Positions 51,094-62,370 are shown, counted from the first letter of the stretch. The stretch is 64,000 nucleotides of DNA from Jiangella muralis (GCF_001270745.1 NZ_LFXL01000038.1:1-64000); one strand, 5' to 3'. Numbers and translations are program-made. Notes: a model not told the origin generated them from the sequence alone.

Positions 51094-51291
51094 GGATCCT
51101 CCTCGAGGTGCTGCGGTTTCCCGTCGCGTGACGGTAGCCGTGACTCCGTGTTGCGCGGAATGACGAAAACGCGCCCGGACCTGGAGAAAGCGATGATCTT
51201 GGTCTAGCCGCCGACAACGCCGGAAACGGGGACGGAGCGGACGGTGAACACCCGGCTCCGGGCTGGATTCCGGTCCGGCCGTCCGGCAAGA

Positions 51292-51306
51292 TGCGACTTA
51301 GTCGCA
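51292..51306 (+). promoter_or_regulatory. Palindromic operator candidate upstream of the metal-chelate importer
   Basis: TGCGACT-T-AGTCGCA is a perfect 7+1+7 palindrome centred at 51299, 27 nt before the start of the permease gene. Position and shape suit a repressor site controlling the whole ABC operon, for example of a metal-responsive regulator. It does not look like the classical iron box TTAGGTTAGGCTAACCTAA. The binding protein cannot be named. Confidence 0.5.
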
Positions 51307-51332
51307 GGTGCGATCTCGTCTCCGGAGGTGTT

Positions 51333-52439
51333 GTGAGTCTGACCGGCGCGGTCCCCGAACCCCACGTCGAGGACCCCTTCGACGACGATCTCGGGCGGGC
51401 GGCGCAGCGGCGTCGCACGGTGCTCTGGATGGGCGGCCTGTCCGCCGGCCTGCTGGTCACCGTGGTGCTCGCGGTCGGCATCGGTGCCGTCGGCATCGAC
51501 CCCGGCACCGTCGCGCGCATCGTCGGGCACCACACGCTGGGCAGCCCGGCCGACGTCACGTGGACGCAGGCCGAGGACTCCATCGTCTGGCAGGTACGGC
51601 TCCCCCGCGTGCTCCTCGGCGTCGTCGTCGGCGCGGCGCTGGCCGTGTGCGGCGTCGCGCTGCAGGCGATGGTGCGCAACCTGCTGGCCGACCCGTACCT
51701 GCTCGGCGTCACGTCCGGCGCGTCGACCGGCGCCGCGGCGGCGATCCTGTTCGGGCTCGGCGCCGGGTTCGGTGAGAACGCGCTGCCGGCGAGCGCGTTC
51801 CTCGGCGCGCTGGCCGCGTCGGCGGCGGTGTTCGTGGTGGCGCGGGCGGGCGGGCGGATCACGTCGCTGCGGCTGCTGATGGCCGGCGTCGCGGTCGGGT
51901 ACGCGCTGTACGCCGCGACCAGCTTCCTGATCTTCGCCGCCGACTCCGCCGAGGGCGCCCGGTCGGTGCTGTTCTGGCTGCTCGGCTCGCTCGGCCTGGC
52001 CCGTTGGGGCACGCCGCTGGCGATCGTCGTCGTGGTGGTGGCGCTGACGCTGGCGGCGCTGCTGCTGTGGAGCCGGCGGCTGGACGCGCTGGCCATCGGC
52101 GACGAGACCGCGCACACGCTGGGCGTGCCGCCGACCCGGTTCCGGGTGCAGTTGCTCGTCGTCGTGTCGCTGTGCATCGGCGCCGTGGTGGCGGCGTCCG
52201 GCGGCATCGGCTTCGTCGGCCTGGTCATCCCGCACGTCGCCCGCCGGTTCGTCGGGGCGGCGCACGGCCGCGTCGTCCCGGTGGCGGCGCTGATCGGCGC
52301 GATCTTCCTGGTCTGGGCCGACGTCGCCGCGCGGACGCTGCTGGAGCCGCGCGAGCTGCCGATCGGCATCATCACCGCGCTCGTCGGCGCACCGTTCCTG
52401 CTGATCCTGGTCCGGCGGTTCCACTCCGCCGGCGTCTGA
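51333..52439 (+). CDS. FecCD-type ABC transporter permease (siderophore/cobalamin class)
   Basis: Permease of the BtuC/FecCD family, 368 aa, about ten spans after an acidic N-terminal tail. The LPRVLLGVVVGAALAVCGVALQAMVRNLLADPYLLGVTSGAS region and GGIGFVGLVIPHVARRF contain the family hallmarks, including the loop that contacts the ATPase. GTG 51333 has GGAGG at 51324-51328. It begins a plus-strand operon with a binding protein and an ATPase, so the importer is complete, unlike the sugar importers in the window. Confidence 0.92.
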   Translation: MSLTGAVPEPHVEDPFDDDLGRAAQRRRTVLWMGGLSAGLLVTVVLAVGIGAVGIDPGTVARIVGHHTLGSPADVTWTQAEDSIVWQVRLPRVLLGVVVGAALAVCGVALQAMVRNLLADPYLLGVTSGASTGAAAAILFGLGAGFGENALPASAFLGALAASAAVFVVARAGGRITSLRLLMAGVAVGYALYAATSFLIFAADSAEGARSVLFWLLGSLGLARWGTPLAIVVVVVALTLAALLLWSRRLDALAIGDETAHTLGVPPTRFRVQLLVVVSLCIGAVVAASGGIGFVGLVIPHVARRFVGAAHGRVVPVAALIGAIFLVWADVAARTLLEPRELPIGIITALVGAPFLLILVRRFHSAGV

Positions 52440-52456
52440 CCCCTCCGAGGAGACCC

Positions 52457-53406
52457 ATGCGCTACCTGCCGCCCGTCGCCGCGCTCGTCCTGCTGGCCAC
52501 CGCGGCCTGCGGCACGGACGACGAGCCCGCCGACGCGGCCGTCACCGTCGACAACTGCGGCGTGGACGTGACGTTCGACGCGCCGCCGGAGCGGGTGGTG
52601 CTGCTGGAGAGCGCGCCGGTGACGATCATGCACGAGCTCGGCGTGCTGGACGCCGCGGTGCTGCGGGCCGGCGCGTTCCCCGAGGCGTACTACGACGACG
52701 AGACGAACGCCGCCATCGCGGCCGTCGAGTCGCTCGGCGACGACGTCGACACCAGCGGCCACCTGCAGATCTCGCAGGAGGTCATCATCGCCCAGCAGCC
52801 GGAGCTGGTGCTGGGGCTGCCCGACGGCATCACCCGCGAAGGGCTGTCCGGCGTCGGCATCAACGCGCTGATCCAGCCGGTGTACTGCCCCGACGGCGTC
52901 GACGCGACGACGTTCGACGACGTGTACGAGCAGGTCGAGACGTACGGCCGGGTCTTCGATCGCGCCGACGAGGCCGACGCGCTGGTCGGCGAGCTGAAGG
53001 ACCGGGTCGCCGCGGTCGAGGCGGCCGCCGGGGGCGCACCGGAGCGCACCGCCGCCGTCCTCTTCCCCACCGTCGGCGGCGGCGCCGGCTACGCCTACGG
53101 CAACCGCAGCATGGCGCACCCGCAGCTGGCGGCGGCCGGCCTCAGCAACGTCTTCGGCGACGTCGACGAGCGGGTGTTCGAGGTGACGCTGGAGCAGATC
53201 ATCGCCGCCGACCCGGACGTCCTGGTGCTGCTGCACGTCGACGGCGACCCGGCCGCCGTCGAGGACGCGGTCGTGAACCTGCCCGGCGCACAGGACCTGA
53301 CGGCGGTCCGGAACGACGACCTCCTCGTGCAGCTGTTCAACTTCACCGAGCCGCCCACGCCGCTGTCGATCGACGGGCTGGAGCGGATCGCCGAGCGGTT
53401 CCTCCC

Positions 53407-53410
<4 letters not shown>
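52457..53410 (+). CDS. ABC transporter substrate-binding lipoprotein (metal chelate type)
   Basis: Class III binding protein (PF01497-like), 317 aa, lipobox TAAC (Cys18). The first strand VTVDNCGVDVTFDAPPERVVLLESAPVTIMHELGVLD and the segment IIAQQPELVLG are typical of siderophore and cobalamin binders, and an Asn/Ser-rich cleft is suggested by YGNRSMAHPQLAAAGLSNVFGD. ATG 52457 follows CGAGGAG. Ferric siderophore, haem, cobalamin or another metallophore are all possible; no biosynthesis genes are present. Confidence 0.88.
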
Positions 53411-54185
<775 letters not shown>

Positions 54186-54189
<4 letters not shown>

Positions 54190-54398
54190 CCGACGTCACC
54201 ACCGCTCAGGACAGCATCACCCGGTACTGGACCGACCGCGCCGACTCCTACGACGCGCACCACCGCGAGCAGCTGGCCAACGCCGAGGTGAAGGCCGGCT
54301 GGACGGACGTCTGGCGGCGCGCGCTGCCGGCGCCACCGGCCCGGGTGCTCGGCACCGACCTCTCCCCCGGCATGCTGGCGAAGGCCCGGGCGGCATGA
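54186..54398 (+). pseudogene. Gutted class I SAM methyltransferase remnant
   Basis: A 70-aa frame starting by ATGA overlap with the ATPase gene. The N-terminus (ITRYWTDRADSYDAHHREQL) is that of an UbiE-like methyltransferase, but the sequence jumps from PPARVL directly to GTDLSPGMLAKARAA. The glycine-rich SAM-binding motif (normally VLDVGCGTG plus about 15 residues) is missing, and everything after the second strand is gone. The reading frame and the ATGA coupling to the next gene are preserved, so it is probably still translated as a non-functional peptide. It was most likely a full-length partner methyltransferase of the importer. Confidence 0.7.
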
Positions 54399-55138
54399 AC
54401 CGGCTGGACAGCTGGGACCGCCAGCAGGAGGTCTACATCCGCGACCGCGAGCGGCGCTACGACGTCATGCTGGCGTTCCTGGCGGAGCTGGCGCCGCCCG
54501 AGCCGCTGGTGCTCGACCTCGCGGCCGGGCCCGGCTCGACGGCGGTCCGGGTGCTGGACCGGCTGCCCGGCGCCCGCTGCCTCGCCGTCGACGTCGACCC
54601 GGTGCTGCAGCGGCTCGGCCGCGACGCGTACGGCGACGCCGGCGGCCGGCTCACCTGGATCCGGGCCGACCTGCGCGACCCTTCGTGGCCGTCGGCGCTG
54701 GGCGTGGGCCGCGTCGACGCCGTCGTGTCGACGACCGCGCTGCACTGGCTGCGGCCCGAGGAGCTGGCGCCGCTGTACCGGACGCTGCGCGAGCTGCTGG
54801 CGGAGTCGGGCGGGCCGTTCCTCAACGGCGACCACCTGCCGTTCCCCCGCGAGACGCCGCGCATCCGGGCGGCCGCCGAGCGGGTCGACCAGCGCCGCCA
54901 GGACGCCGCCGTCGCCGCCGGAGCCGACGACTGGGCCGCCTGGTGGGAGGCGCTGCGGGCCGACCCGGACCTCGCCGCCGAGCACGCCGAACGCGACGCG
55001 CTGTGGGCCGGGAGCCGCCGCGACTTCACGTCGGCGTCGCTGGCGTTCCACCAGGCGGCGCTGGACACGGCCGGGTTCACCGAGTCCGCGATCGTCTGGC
55101 AGGACCTCGACGAGCGGGTGCTGCTGGCGCTGCCCTGA
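54395..55138 (+). CDS. Class I SAM-dependent methyltransferase
   Basis: Intact methyltransferase, 247 aa. Motif I is VLDLAAGPGSTA (about 35-46), the acidic residue after strand 2 is in CLAVDVDP, and VDAVVSTTALHWL is the motif IV region. Unlike the remnant before it, all core strands are present. ATG 54395 overlaps the remnant's stop. The target is unknown; methyltransferases of this type often accompany metallophore or corrinoid importers. Confidence 0.85.
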   Translation: MNRLDSWDRQQEVYIRDRERRYDVMLAFLAELAPPEPLVLDLAAGPGSTAVRVLDRLPGARCLAVDVDPVLQRLGRDAYGDAGGRLTWIRADLRDPSWPSALGVGRVDAVVSTTALHWLRPEELAPLYRTLRELLAESGGPFLNGDHLPFPRETPRIRAAAERVDQRRQDAAVAAGADDWAAWWEALRADPDLAAEHAERDALWAGSRRDFTSASLAFHQAALDTAGFTESAIVWQDLDERVLLALP

Positions 55139-56875
55139 CTACTCGACCAGCTTGCCCTCGGTCGAGACGTCCCGGATGAGCGCGGCGATCTCGCCGGGCA
55201 CCGGCGGGATCTCCTCGCGCGCCACGCCCGTCCCGGGCGACCACACCAGGTTGACCCGCAGCGCGGGGTCGAGCTCGGGGTAGTCGGCGCGGTTGTGGCA
55301 GCCGCGGGTCTCGCGACGTTCCAGCGCGGCCTCCAGCGTCGCCCGGGCGGCCAGCGCGGACGCCTTGAGGTCGAAGGCGTGCGCGAGGTCCTGGAACCCG
55401 GCGATGTCGGGGTGGATGCCGACGTCGGTCATGCGCTCCTCGAGCTGATCGAGCTCGGCCAGGCCCGCCTTCAGCCCGGTCTCGTCGCGGACGACGCCGG
55501 CGTGCTCGGTCATCGTGTTGCGGATGGACCGCTGCAGGGCGCGCACGTTCTCGCGTCCGTCCGCCGCCAGCAGGTCGTCGACCTCGGCCCGGGCCTGCGC
55601 GACCGCCGCGGGCGAGCGGCGCTGGGCGTCGAGGCCGGCGGCGTGCGCGACCGCGGCCCGGCCCACGATGCGGCCGAAGACCAGCAGCTCGATCAGCGAG
55701 TTGCCGCCGAGCCGGTTGGCGCCGTGCAGCCCGCTGGACGCCTCGCCGACCGCGTACAGGCCGCCGACGTCGGTGCCGTGGTCGTCGGGCCGGACCCACA
55801 CGCCGCCCATGGAGTAGTGCGCCGTCGGCGCGACCTCGATCGGGTCGGCGGTGATGTCGAGCATCTGCACCTCGAGCATGGTCTGGTAGACCCGCGGCAG
55901 CCTGCTCATGATGTCCTGACGTGGCAGGTGCGACACATCGAGCCAGACGCCGCCCTTCGCGCTGCCGCGGCCGGCCTTGATCTCGGTGTACGCGGCCAGC
56001 GCGACGCGGTCGCGGGTGGACAGCTCCAGCCGCTCGGGGTCGTACTTCTCCATGAACCGCTCGCCGAGCGCGTTGCGCAGGATGCCGCCCTCGCCCCGTG
56101 CGGCCTCGGAGATCAGCGTCCCCGCCGCGTTCTCGGGCTCGATGATGCCGGACGGGTGGAACTGCACCAGCTCGGGATCGCGCAGCCGGGCGCCGGCGTC
56201 GACGGCGAGCCGGAACGCGTCGCCGGTGTTCTCGTCGCGCCGCGACGACGTGCGCCGCCAGATGCGGGTGTGTCCGCCGGCCGCCAGCACGACCGCGTCG
56301 GCGTGGATGAGGTAGCGGGTGCCGTCGCGCAGGTCGAAGCCGTAGGCGCCGAAGACGACGTTGTCGCGCACCAGGATGCGGGTGACGTAGACGGAGTCGA
56401 GGATCGGGATGCCCAGCTGCTCGGTGCGCCGCACCAGCGTGCGCTGGATCTCCAGGCCCGTGTAGTCGCCGGCGAACGCGGTGCGGCGGAACGTGTGCGC
56501 GCCGAAGAAGCGCTGCGAGATGCGGCCGTCGGCCTCGCGGGCGAACTCCATGCCGTAGCGCTCGAGGTCGCGGATGCCGCGCTCGGCGCCCCGCGTGACG
56601 ATCTCGACCGTGTGCGGGTTGGCGAGGTCGTAGCTCTCCTTGATGGTGTCGGCGGCGTGCTGCTGCCAGCTGTCGCCGGGGTCCATGGTGCCCAGCGCCG
56701 CGTTGATGCCGCCGGCCGCGAGCGCGGTGTGCGCGTCGTCGCGGGGGCGCTTGCCGACGGCGAGCACGTCGACGCCCTGCTCGGCGACCTCGATGGCCGT
56801 CCGCAGGCCCGACCCTCCCGTCCCGATCACGAGCACGGTGGTGGACAGCTGCCGATGGGAGATGCCTGCGCTCAT
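55139..56875 (-). CDS. SdhA/FrdA-like flavoprotein (orphan fumarate reductase/succinate dehydrogenase flavoprotein)
   Basis: FAD flavoprotein, 578 aa, of the succinate dehydrogenase/fumarate reductase/aspartate oxidase superfamily. N-terminal VLVIGTGGSGLRTAIE, then DDAHTALAAGGINAALG with His49 at the place of the covalent-FAD histidine, QFHPSGI, TAHYSMGGVWV and GANRLGGNSLIELLVFG, and a helical C-domain. No iron-sulphur or membrane-anchor subunit is adjacent, and no nadA/nadC, so neither complex II nor NAD synthesis is supported by context. ATG 56875 lies 6 nt after a -10-like TAGCGT, suggesting a leaderless message. A divergent LysR gene probably controls it. Confidence 0.82.
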   Translation of the reverse strand: MSAGISHRQLSTTVLVIGTGGSGLRTAIEVAEQGVDVLAVGKRPRDDAHTALAAGGINAALGTMDPGDSWQQHAADTIKESYDLANPHTVEIVTRGAERGIRDLERYGMEFAREADGRISQRFFGAHTFRRTAFAGDYTGLEIQRTLVRRTEQLGIPILDSVYVTRILVRDNVVFGAYGFDLRDGTRYLIHADAVVLAAGGHTRIWRRTSSRRDENTGDAFRLAVDAGARLRDPELVQFHPSGIIEPENAAGTLISEAARGEGGILRNALGERFMEKYDPERLELSTRDRVALAAYTEIKAGRGSAKGGVWLDVSHLPRQDIMSRLPRVYQTMLEVQMLDITADPIEVAPTAHYSMGGVWVRPDDHGTDVGGLYAVGEASSGLHGANRLGGNSLIELLVFGRIVGRAAVAHAAGLDAQRRSPAAVAQARAEVDDLLAADGRENVRALQRSIRNTMTEHAGVVRDETGLKAGLAELDQLEERMTDVGIHPDIAGFQDLAHAFDLKASALAARATLEAALERRETRGCHNRADYPELDPALRVNLVWSPGTGVAREEIPPVPGEIAALIRDVSTEGKLVE

Positions 56876-56881
56876 CTCTTC

Positions 56882-56945
56882 ACGCTAAGCGCAGCGCTTC
56901 GATGTGGCCAATGCATTGTTCGGGTCGTTTCGATGCACCTAGGCT
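56882..56945. promoter_or_regulatory. Divergent leaderless promoters of the flavoprotein and LysR genes
   Basis: Minus strand: -10 TAGCGT (56887-56882), 6 nt before ATG 56875. Plus strand: TTGTTC (56916-56921), 18-bp spacer, -10 TAGGCT (56940-56945), 7 nt before ATG 56953. A 10-bp palindrome CAATGCATTG (56909-56918) overlaps the plus -35 and is a likely LysR recognition element; TTCGATG occurs on both sides (from 56899 and 56929). Confidence 0.5.
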
Positions 56946-56952
56946 ATGAAGC

Positions 56953-57918
56953 ATGAACCTGGAGCAGTTGCGCGGATTCGTCGAGGTCGCCCGGCTCGGC
57001 CACTTCACCCGCGCCGCGGAGCACCTGCACCTGGCGCAGCCGTCGCTCAGCCGGCAGATCTCGGCGCTCGAGTCCGATCTCGGCGCCGAGCTGTTCCATC
57101 GCGCCCGCGGGCACATCTCGCTCACCGCGGCCGGCGAGGCGCTGCTGCCGCTGGCCCGGCGCATGCTGGCCGACGCCGACACCGTCCGCAGCGAGATGGC
57201 CGAGCTGGCCGGGCTGCGCCGCGGCCGGGTCCGGCTGGGCGCCACGCCGACGCTGTGCATCAGCCTGGTGGCCGAGGCGGTCAGCGCCTTCCTCGGCGCC
57301 CACCCGGGCATCGACCTGCACGTCACCGAGGGCGGCTCGCGGGCCCTGATCGACGAGCTGGCCGGCGGCGCGCTGGACCTCGCACTGATCACCGCGGCCG
57401 AGGGGCGGCCGGCCGCCGGCGCCAGCCTCACCCGCACGCCGCTACTCACCGAGGAGCTGGTGGTCGTCTCGTCCGCGGCCCGGCCGCCGGTCTCGTCCCG
57501 CCCGGCCATCGACCTGCGGCAGCTGGCCCGGCTGCCGCAGATCGTCTTCCACGAGAGCTACGACCTGCGCGTCACCACCGAGGCGGCGTTCCGCGCCGCC
57601 GGCCTCACCCCGTCCGTCGTGCTGGAAGGGGCCGAGATGGACGCCGTGCTGCGCTTCGTCGAGCGCGGCCTCGGCGTCGCCGTCGTGCCCGCGATGGTCC
57701 TGCTGGACCGCCCGGCCCTGCGCTCGGTGCGGCTCACGGCGCCGCGGCTGACCCGCACCGTCAGCCTGGCGCACCGCTCCGACGTCACGCTGACGCGGGC
57801 GGCCGCGGCCATGCAGCGGGTCGTCGCCGCCACGGCCGAGGCGCTCGCGGCCGGCAGCGCGCTGGTCAGTCCGGCACCGGCTCCGGGTCGGGCCCGCCGG
57901 TCCACGCCCACCGGGTGA
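56953..57918 (+). CDS. LysR family transcriptional regulator
   Basis: LysR-type regulator, 321 aa. The N-terminal winged helix is canonical (MNLEQLRGFVEVARLGHFTRAAEHLHLAQPSLSRQI), followed by the linker helix and a periplasmic-binding-like effector domain beginning GRVRLGATPTLCISL. Divergent to the SdhA-like gene, 77 bp between starts, the classical arrangement for a LysR and its target. The last 53 bp overlap the convergent PPOX gene. No ribosome site; start appears leaderless. Confidence 0.92.
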   Translation: MNLEQLRGFVEVARLGHFTRAAEHLHLAQPSLSRQISALESDLGAELFHRARGHISLTAAGEALLPLARRMLADADTVRSEMAELAGLRRGRVRLGATPTLCISLVAEAVSAFLGAHPGIDLHVTEGGSRALIDELAGGALDLALITAAEGRPAAGASLTRTPLLTEELVVVSSAARPPVSSRPAIDLRQLARLPQIVFHESYDLRVTTEAAFRAAGLTPSVVLEGAEMDAVLRFVERGLGVAVVPAMVLLDRPALRSVRLTAPRLTRTVSLAHRSDVTLTRAAAAMQRVVAATAEALAAGSALVSPAPAPGRARRSTPTG

Positions 57919-58342
57919 ACGTCGACCCCGTCAGCGCCTCCCACCACGCCAGCGCGCGCTCCGGGCGCAGCTCCCAGAGCCGGTTCGGCGGGTCCATGTC
58001 CAGCCGGTACGCGCGGCCGTCGGGCGTGACGTACTTCGCCGCCATGGCGTCGTCGACCCGCGCCCGCACCTCGTCGTCGTCGACCCGGGCCGTCGCCCCC
58101 TCGATGACCAGCACGTTCTGCCCGCCGTCGAGGTGGACGGCGGCCCGCGGCTCGGCCGTGAGATTGCGGCCCTTCACCGAGGCGGGGTCGGTGCTGAAGT
58201 ACAGGCGGCCGTCCTGCCAGACGCCCCACATCGGCACCACGTGCGGGCGGCCGTCGGGGCGGGTGGTGGACAACCAGTAGTCGACGGCGCGCTCGAGGCG
58301 GTGACGCTGCAGCGGCCACGGGACGCGATGAGTGGCGGTCAT
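57866..58342 (-). CDS. Pyridoxamine 5'-phosphate oxidase-like flavin-binding protein
   Basis: PPOX-fold (split-barrel) protein, 158 aa, of the actinobacterial F420/FMN-dependent type. Landmarks: YWLSTTRPDGRPHVVPMWGVWQDGRLYFST near the N-terminus, KGRNLTAEPRAAVHLDGG in the middle, and WxWTGGPDPEP at the end. Possible roles include F420- or FMN-dependent reduction of small molecules or biliverdin; not decided. It overlaps the LysR 3' end and is divergent from the ArsR gene. Confidence 0.8.
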   Translation of the reverse strand: MTATHRVPWPLQRHRLERAVDYWLSTTRPDGRPHVVPMWGVWQDGRLYFSTDPASVKGRNLTAEPRAAVHLDGGQNVLVIEGATARVDDDEVRARVDDAMAAKYVTPDGRAYRLDMDPPNRLWELRPERALAWWEALTGSTFTRWAWTGGPDPEPVPD

Positions 58343-58364
58343 GTCGGCAGGTTTTCATATCTGC

Positions 58365-58393
58365 TTGCATGTATATATGTGCTCATGTATGTT
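58365..58393 (+). promoter_or_regulatory. Leaderless promoter of the ArsR operon
   Basis: TTGCAT (58365-58370), a 17-bp spacer and TATGTT (58388-58393) lie 6 nt before ATG 58400, fixing that start. The spacer contains the AT-rich imperfect palindrome GCATGTAT/ATATGTGC (58367-58382, 6 of 8 pairs), a reasonable site for autorepression by the ArsR protein. Confidence 0.55.
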
Positions 58394-58399
58394 CGGGGC

Positions 58400-58732
58400 A
58401 TGGACGAGCTGCAGCACCAGCTGAGCGTGATCGCGGAACCCAGCCGGTTCCGCATCGTGGAGCTGCTGCGGTCCGGCCCGCACAGCGTCGGCGGCATCGT
58501 CGACGCGCTCGGGATGGCGCAACCGCACGTGTCACGGCACCTGCGGCTGCTGGCCGAGGCGGGTCTCGTCGACGCGACCCGGCAGGCGCAGCAGCGCATC
58601 TACCGGCTGCGACCCGAGCCGCTGCGCGACATCGGCGCCTGGGCGCAGAGCTTCGCCGTCCTGTGGACCGAGCGGCTGGACCGCCTCGGCGACTTCCTCG
58701 ACGACACCGACCCGAACGGAGACCGCACGTGA
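58400..58732 (+). CDS. ArsR-type winged-helix regulator
   Basis: Small helix-turn-helix regulator, 110 aa. LSVIAEPSRFRIVELLRSGPHSVGGIVDALGMAQPHVSRHLRLLAEAGLV is a standard ArsR fold and recognition helix, followed by the beta-wing RQAQQRIYRL. No metal-binding cysteines occur, so it is of the non-metal group that usually precedes AHSA1 genes. The start at ATG 58400 is supported by the leaderless -10 box; an earlier ATG at 58385 is in frame but would lie upstream of the expected transcript. It overlaps the AHSA1 gene by GTGA. Confidence 0.87.
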   Translation: MDELQHQLSVIAEPSRFRIVELLRSGPHSVGGIVDALGMAQPHVSRHLRLLAEAGLVDATRQAQQRIYRLRPEPLRDIGAWAQSFAVLWTERLDRLGDFLDDTDPNGDRT

Positions 58733-59208
58733 GCGCCGACGGCATCGTCATCGACGAGCAGAACAACACCCTGACCATCGCGCGGCGCTACCCCGCGGCG
58801 GCCGGCCGGGTGTGGGCCGCGTGGACCGACCCGGTCGCTGTCGCCCGCTGGTGGGGACCGCACGGCTGGACCACCACGGTCGAGCGCATGGACGTCCGCC
58901 CGGGCGGCCAGTGGCGCTTCTCCATGGCCCCCGACGACGGTTCGGCCGACGCCGTCCACATCGTCGTCACGTACCGCGAGGTGCGGCCGCACGAGCGGCT
59001 GCGCTACCTCGACCAGTTCGCCACCGCGGATTGGACCATCACCGGCGACGGCGTATCCACCGACGTCGCCTTCACCGCCGACGGCACCGGCACCCGGGTC
59101 GCCATCACCGCCGTGTTCGCCGACCGCGACGCCCTGCACCAGGCCGTCGCACTCGGTATGGCGGAGGGCTACCAGGAGGCGCTGGCCCGCCTCGGCACGA
59201 TTCTCTGA
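58729..59208 (+). CDS. SRPBCC/AHSA1 domain protein
   Basis: START-like (SRPBCC) fold protein of the AHSA1/activator of Hsp90 ATPase-like family, 159 aa. ARRYPAAAGRVWAAWTDPVAVARWWGPHGW near the N-terminus and WRFSMAPDDGS in the middle define it. GTG 58729 overlaps the ArsR stop. ArsR-AHSA1 pairs are common in bacteria; the ligand is unknown. Confidence 0.87.
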   Translation: MSADGIVIDEQNNTLTIARRYPAAAGRVWAAWTDPVAVARWWGPHGWTTTVERMDVRPGGQWRFSMAPDDGSADAVHIVVTYREVRPHERLRYLDQFATADWTITGDGVSTDVAFTADGTGTRVAITAVFADRDALHQAVALGMAEGYQEALARLGTIL

Positions 59209-59218
59209 AGGAGTCACC

Positions 59219-60019
59219 ATGAAGAACCTGACCTCCAAGGACGGCACCACCATCGCGTATGAGACGACGGGCTCGGGCCCTGCCGTCATCGTCATCAGCA
59301 CCGTCGCCGAGGACCACACCGGCGTCGCCGGCATCGCGGCCGAGTTGGCGAAGCACTTCACCGTCGTCAACTTCGACCGGCGCGGCCGCGGCGGCAGCGG
59401 CGACCCGCAGCCGTACGACCCGGCCCGCGAGATCGACGACATCGAGGCGCTCATCGACACCGTCGGCGGGCGGGCGGCGCTGGTCAGCGGCTCGGCCGGC
59501 GGCATCCTCGCGCTCGACGCCGCCACCGCGCTCGGGCCCAAGGTCACCGGCCTGCACCTGTACGAGCCGCCGTTCATCATCGACGACGCCCGGCCGCCGG
59601 CGCCCGACGGCTACGTCGCGCACCAGGAGGCGCTGGTCGCCGCCGGCAAGCGCAGTGAGGCGGTCGAGTACTTCATGAGCGACGTGCTGCTGGTGCCGGC
59701 CGAGTGGATCGCGGGCATGAAGCAGGATCCGTCGTGGGACGCCATGGCCGCGCTCGCGCACACCTACGCCTACGACGGCCGCATCGTCGAGGGCCTCCTG
59801 TCCGGCCGGCCGCTCCCCCGCGACCGCTGGTCCACCGACGCGCCGATCCTGGTGCTGGTCGGCGAGAACAGCGAGCAGTTCTTCCTCGACGGCGCCCACG
59901 CGCTGGCCGACGTCCTGCCCGCCGTCACCGTCGAGACGCTGCCCGGTCAGGACCACGGCGCGTTCTGGCTGGCCCCCGACGCCGTCGCCGAGTCCGTCCG
60001 CGCCTTCCTGACCCGCTGA
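59219..60019 (+). CDS. Alpha/beta hydrolase
   Basis: Alpha/beta hydrolase, 266 aa. Nucleophile Ser92 lies in VSGSAGGILAL, the preceding loop is RRGRGGSGD, the acid is in LVGENSE and the histidine in PGQDHGAF. It shares the loop and nucleophile layout of the 38067-38873 protein, so both belong to one subgroup. AAGGAG precedes ATG 59219; it is the third gene of the ArsR-AHSA1 operon and ends just before a strong terminator. Substrate unknown. Confidence 0.85.
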   Translation: MKNLTSKDGTTIAYETTGSGPAVIVISTVAEDHTGVAGIAAELAKHFTVVNFDRRGRGGSGDPQPYDPAREIDDIEALIDTVGGRAALVSGSAGGILALDAATALGPKVTGLHLYEPPFIIDDARPPAPDGYVAHQEALVAAGKRSEAVEYFMSDVLLVPAEWIAGMKQDPSWDAMAALAHTYAYDGRIVEGLLSGRPLPRDRWSTDAPILVLVGENSEQFFLDGAHALADVLPAVTVETLPGQDHGAFWLAPDAVAESVRAFLTR

Positions 60020-60031
60020 GCGGTCGACGGG

Positions 60032-60055
60032 GGCGGCCCCCGCGCGGGGGCCGCC
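60032..60055 (+). terminator. Perfect 24-bp palindromic terminator
   Basis: GGCGGCCCCCGC followed directly by its reverse complement GCGGGGGCCGCC, 12 nt after the hydrolase stop. A very stable G+C stem with no T-run. Confidence 0.75.
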
Positions 60056-60113
60056 GCCGGCTCACTGGCATCGCCACCGATGGGCGGCCACTTCACGCGC
60101 GGCGGGTGCACGT

Positions 60114-60237
60114 GTGACGTCGACGGCCTGGGACGTCTTCGATGGCCAGAATCGTCCAACGGCGCCCGGAACACGACTCCCGCCATCGAAGACGATGGCG
60201 GGAGTCGAGGACACCAAACGGTGCACCGGCAGGAACG
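60114..60237 (-). repeat. Dispersed repeat family R2, copy 2
   Basis: Reverse complement matches 27098-27225. In this copy a perfect 15-bp stem with a 4-nt loop is seen: CGACTCCCGCCATCG (60174-60188), AAGA, CGATGGCGGGAGTCG (60193-60207). The left flank CTTCACGCGCGGCGGGTGCAC (about 60090) is also shared with copy 1 beyond its inserted hairpin. The 296-bp gap 60020-60315 otherwise holds only the terminator and nothing recognisable. Confidence 0.75.
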
Positions 60238-60315
60238 GTGCACCGGGCGCGGGCCTGTGCCCGCACTTCCCTCGTCCCCGGCCCGGGGTCGCCGCCGGCC
60301 GTCTGCCGTGACCCG

Positions 60316-62370
<2,055 letters not shown>

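Noticed and set aside
48281-53236. A 1651-codon open frame on the minus strand
   Set aside because: It runs antisense through the metal-chelate importer and out of frame through the secreted GH97 gene. Its translation is Arg/Gly/Pro-rich and without domains, a normal by-product of high GC.
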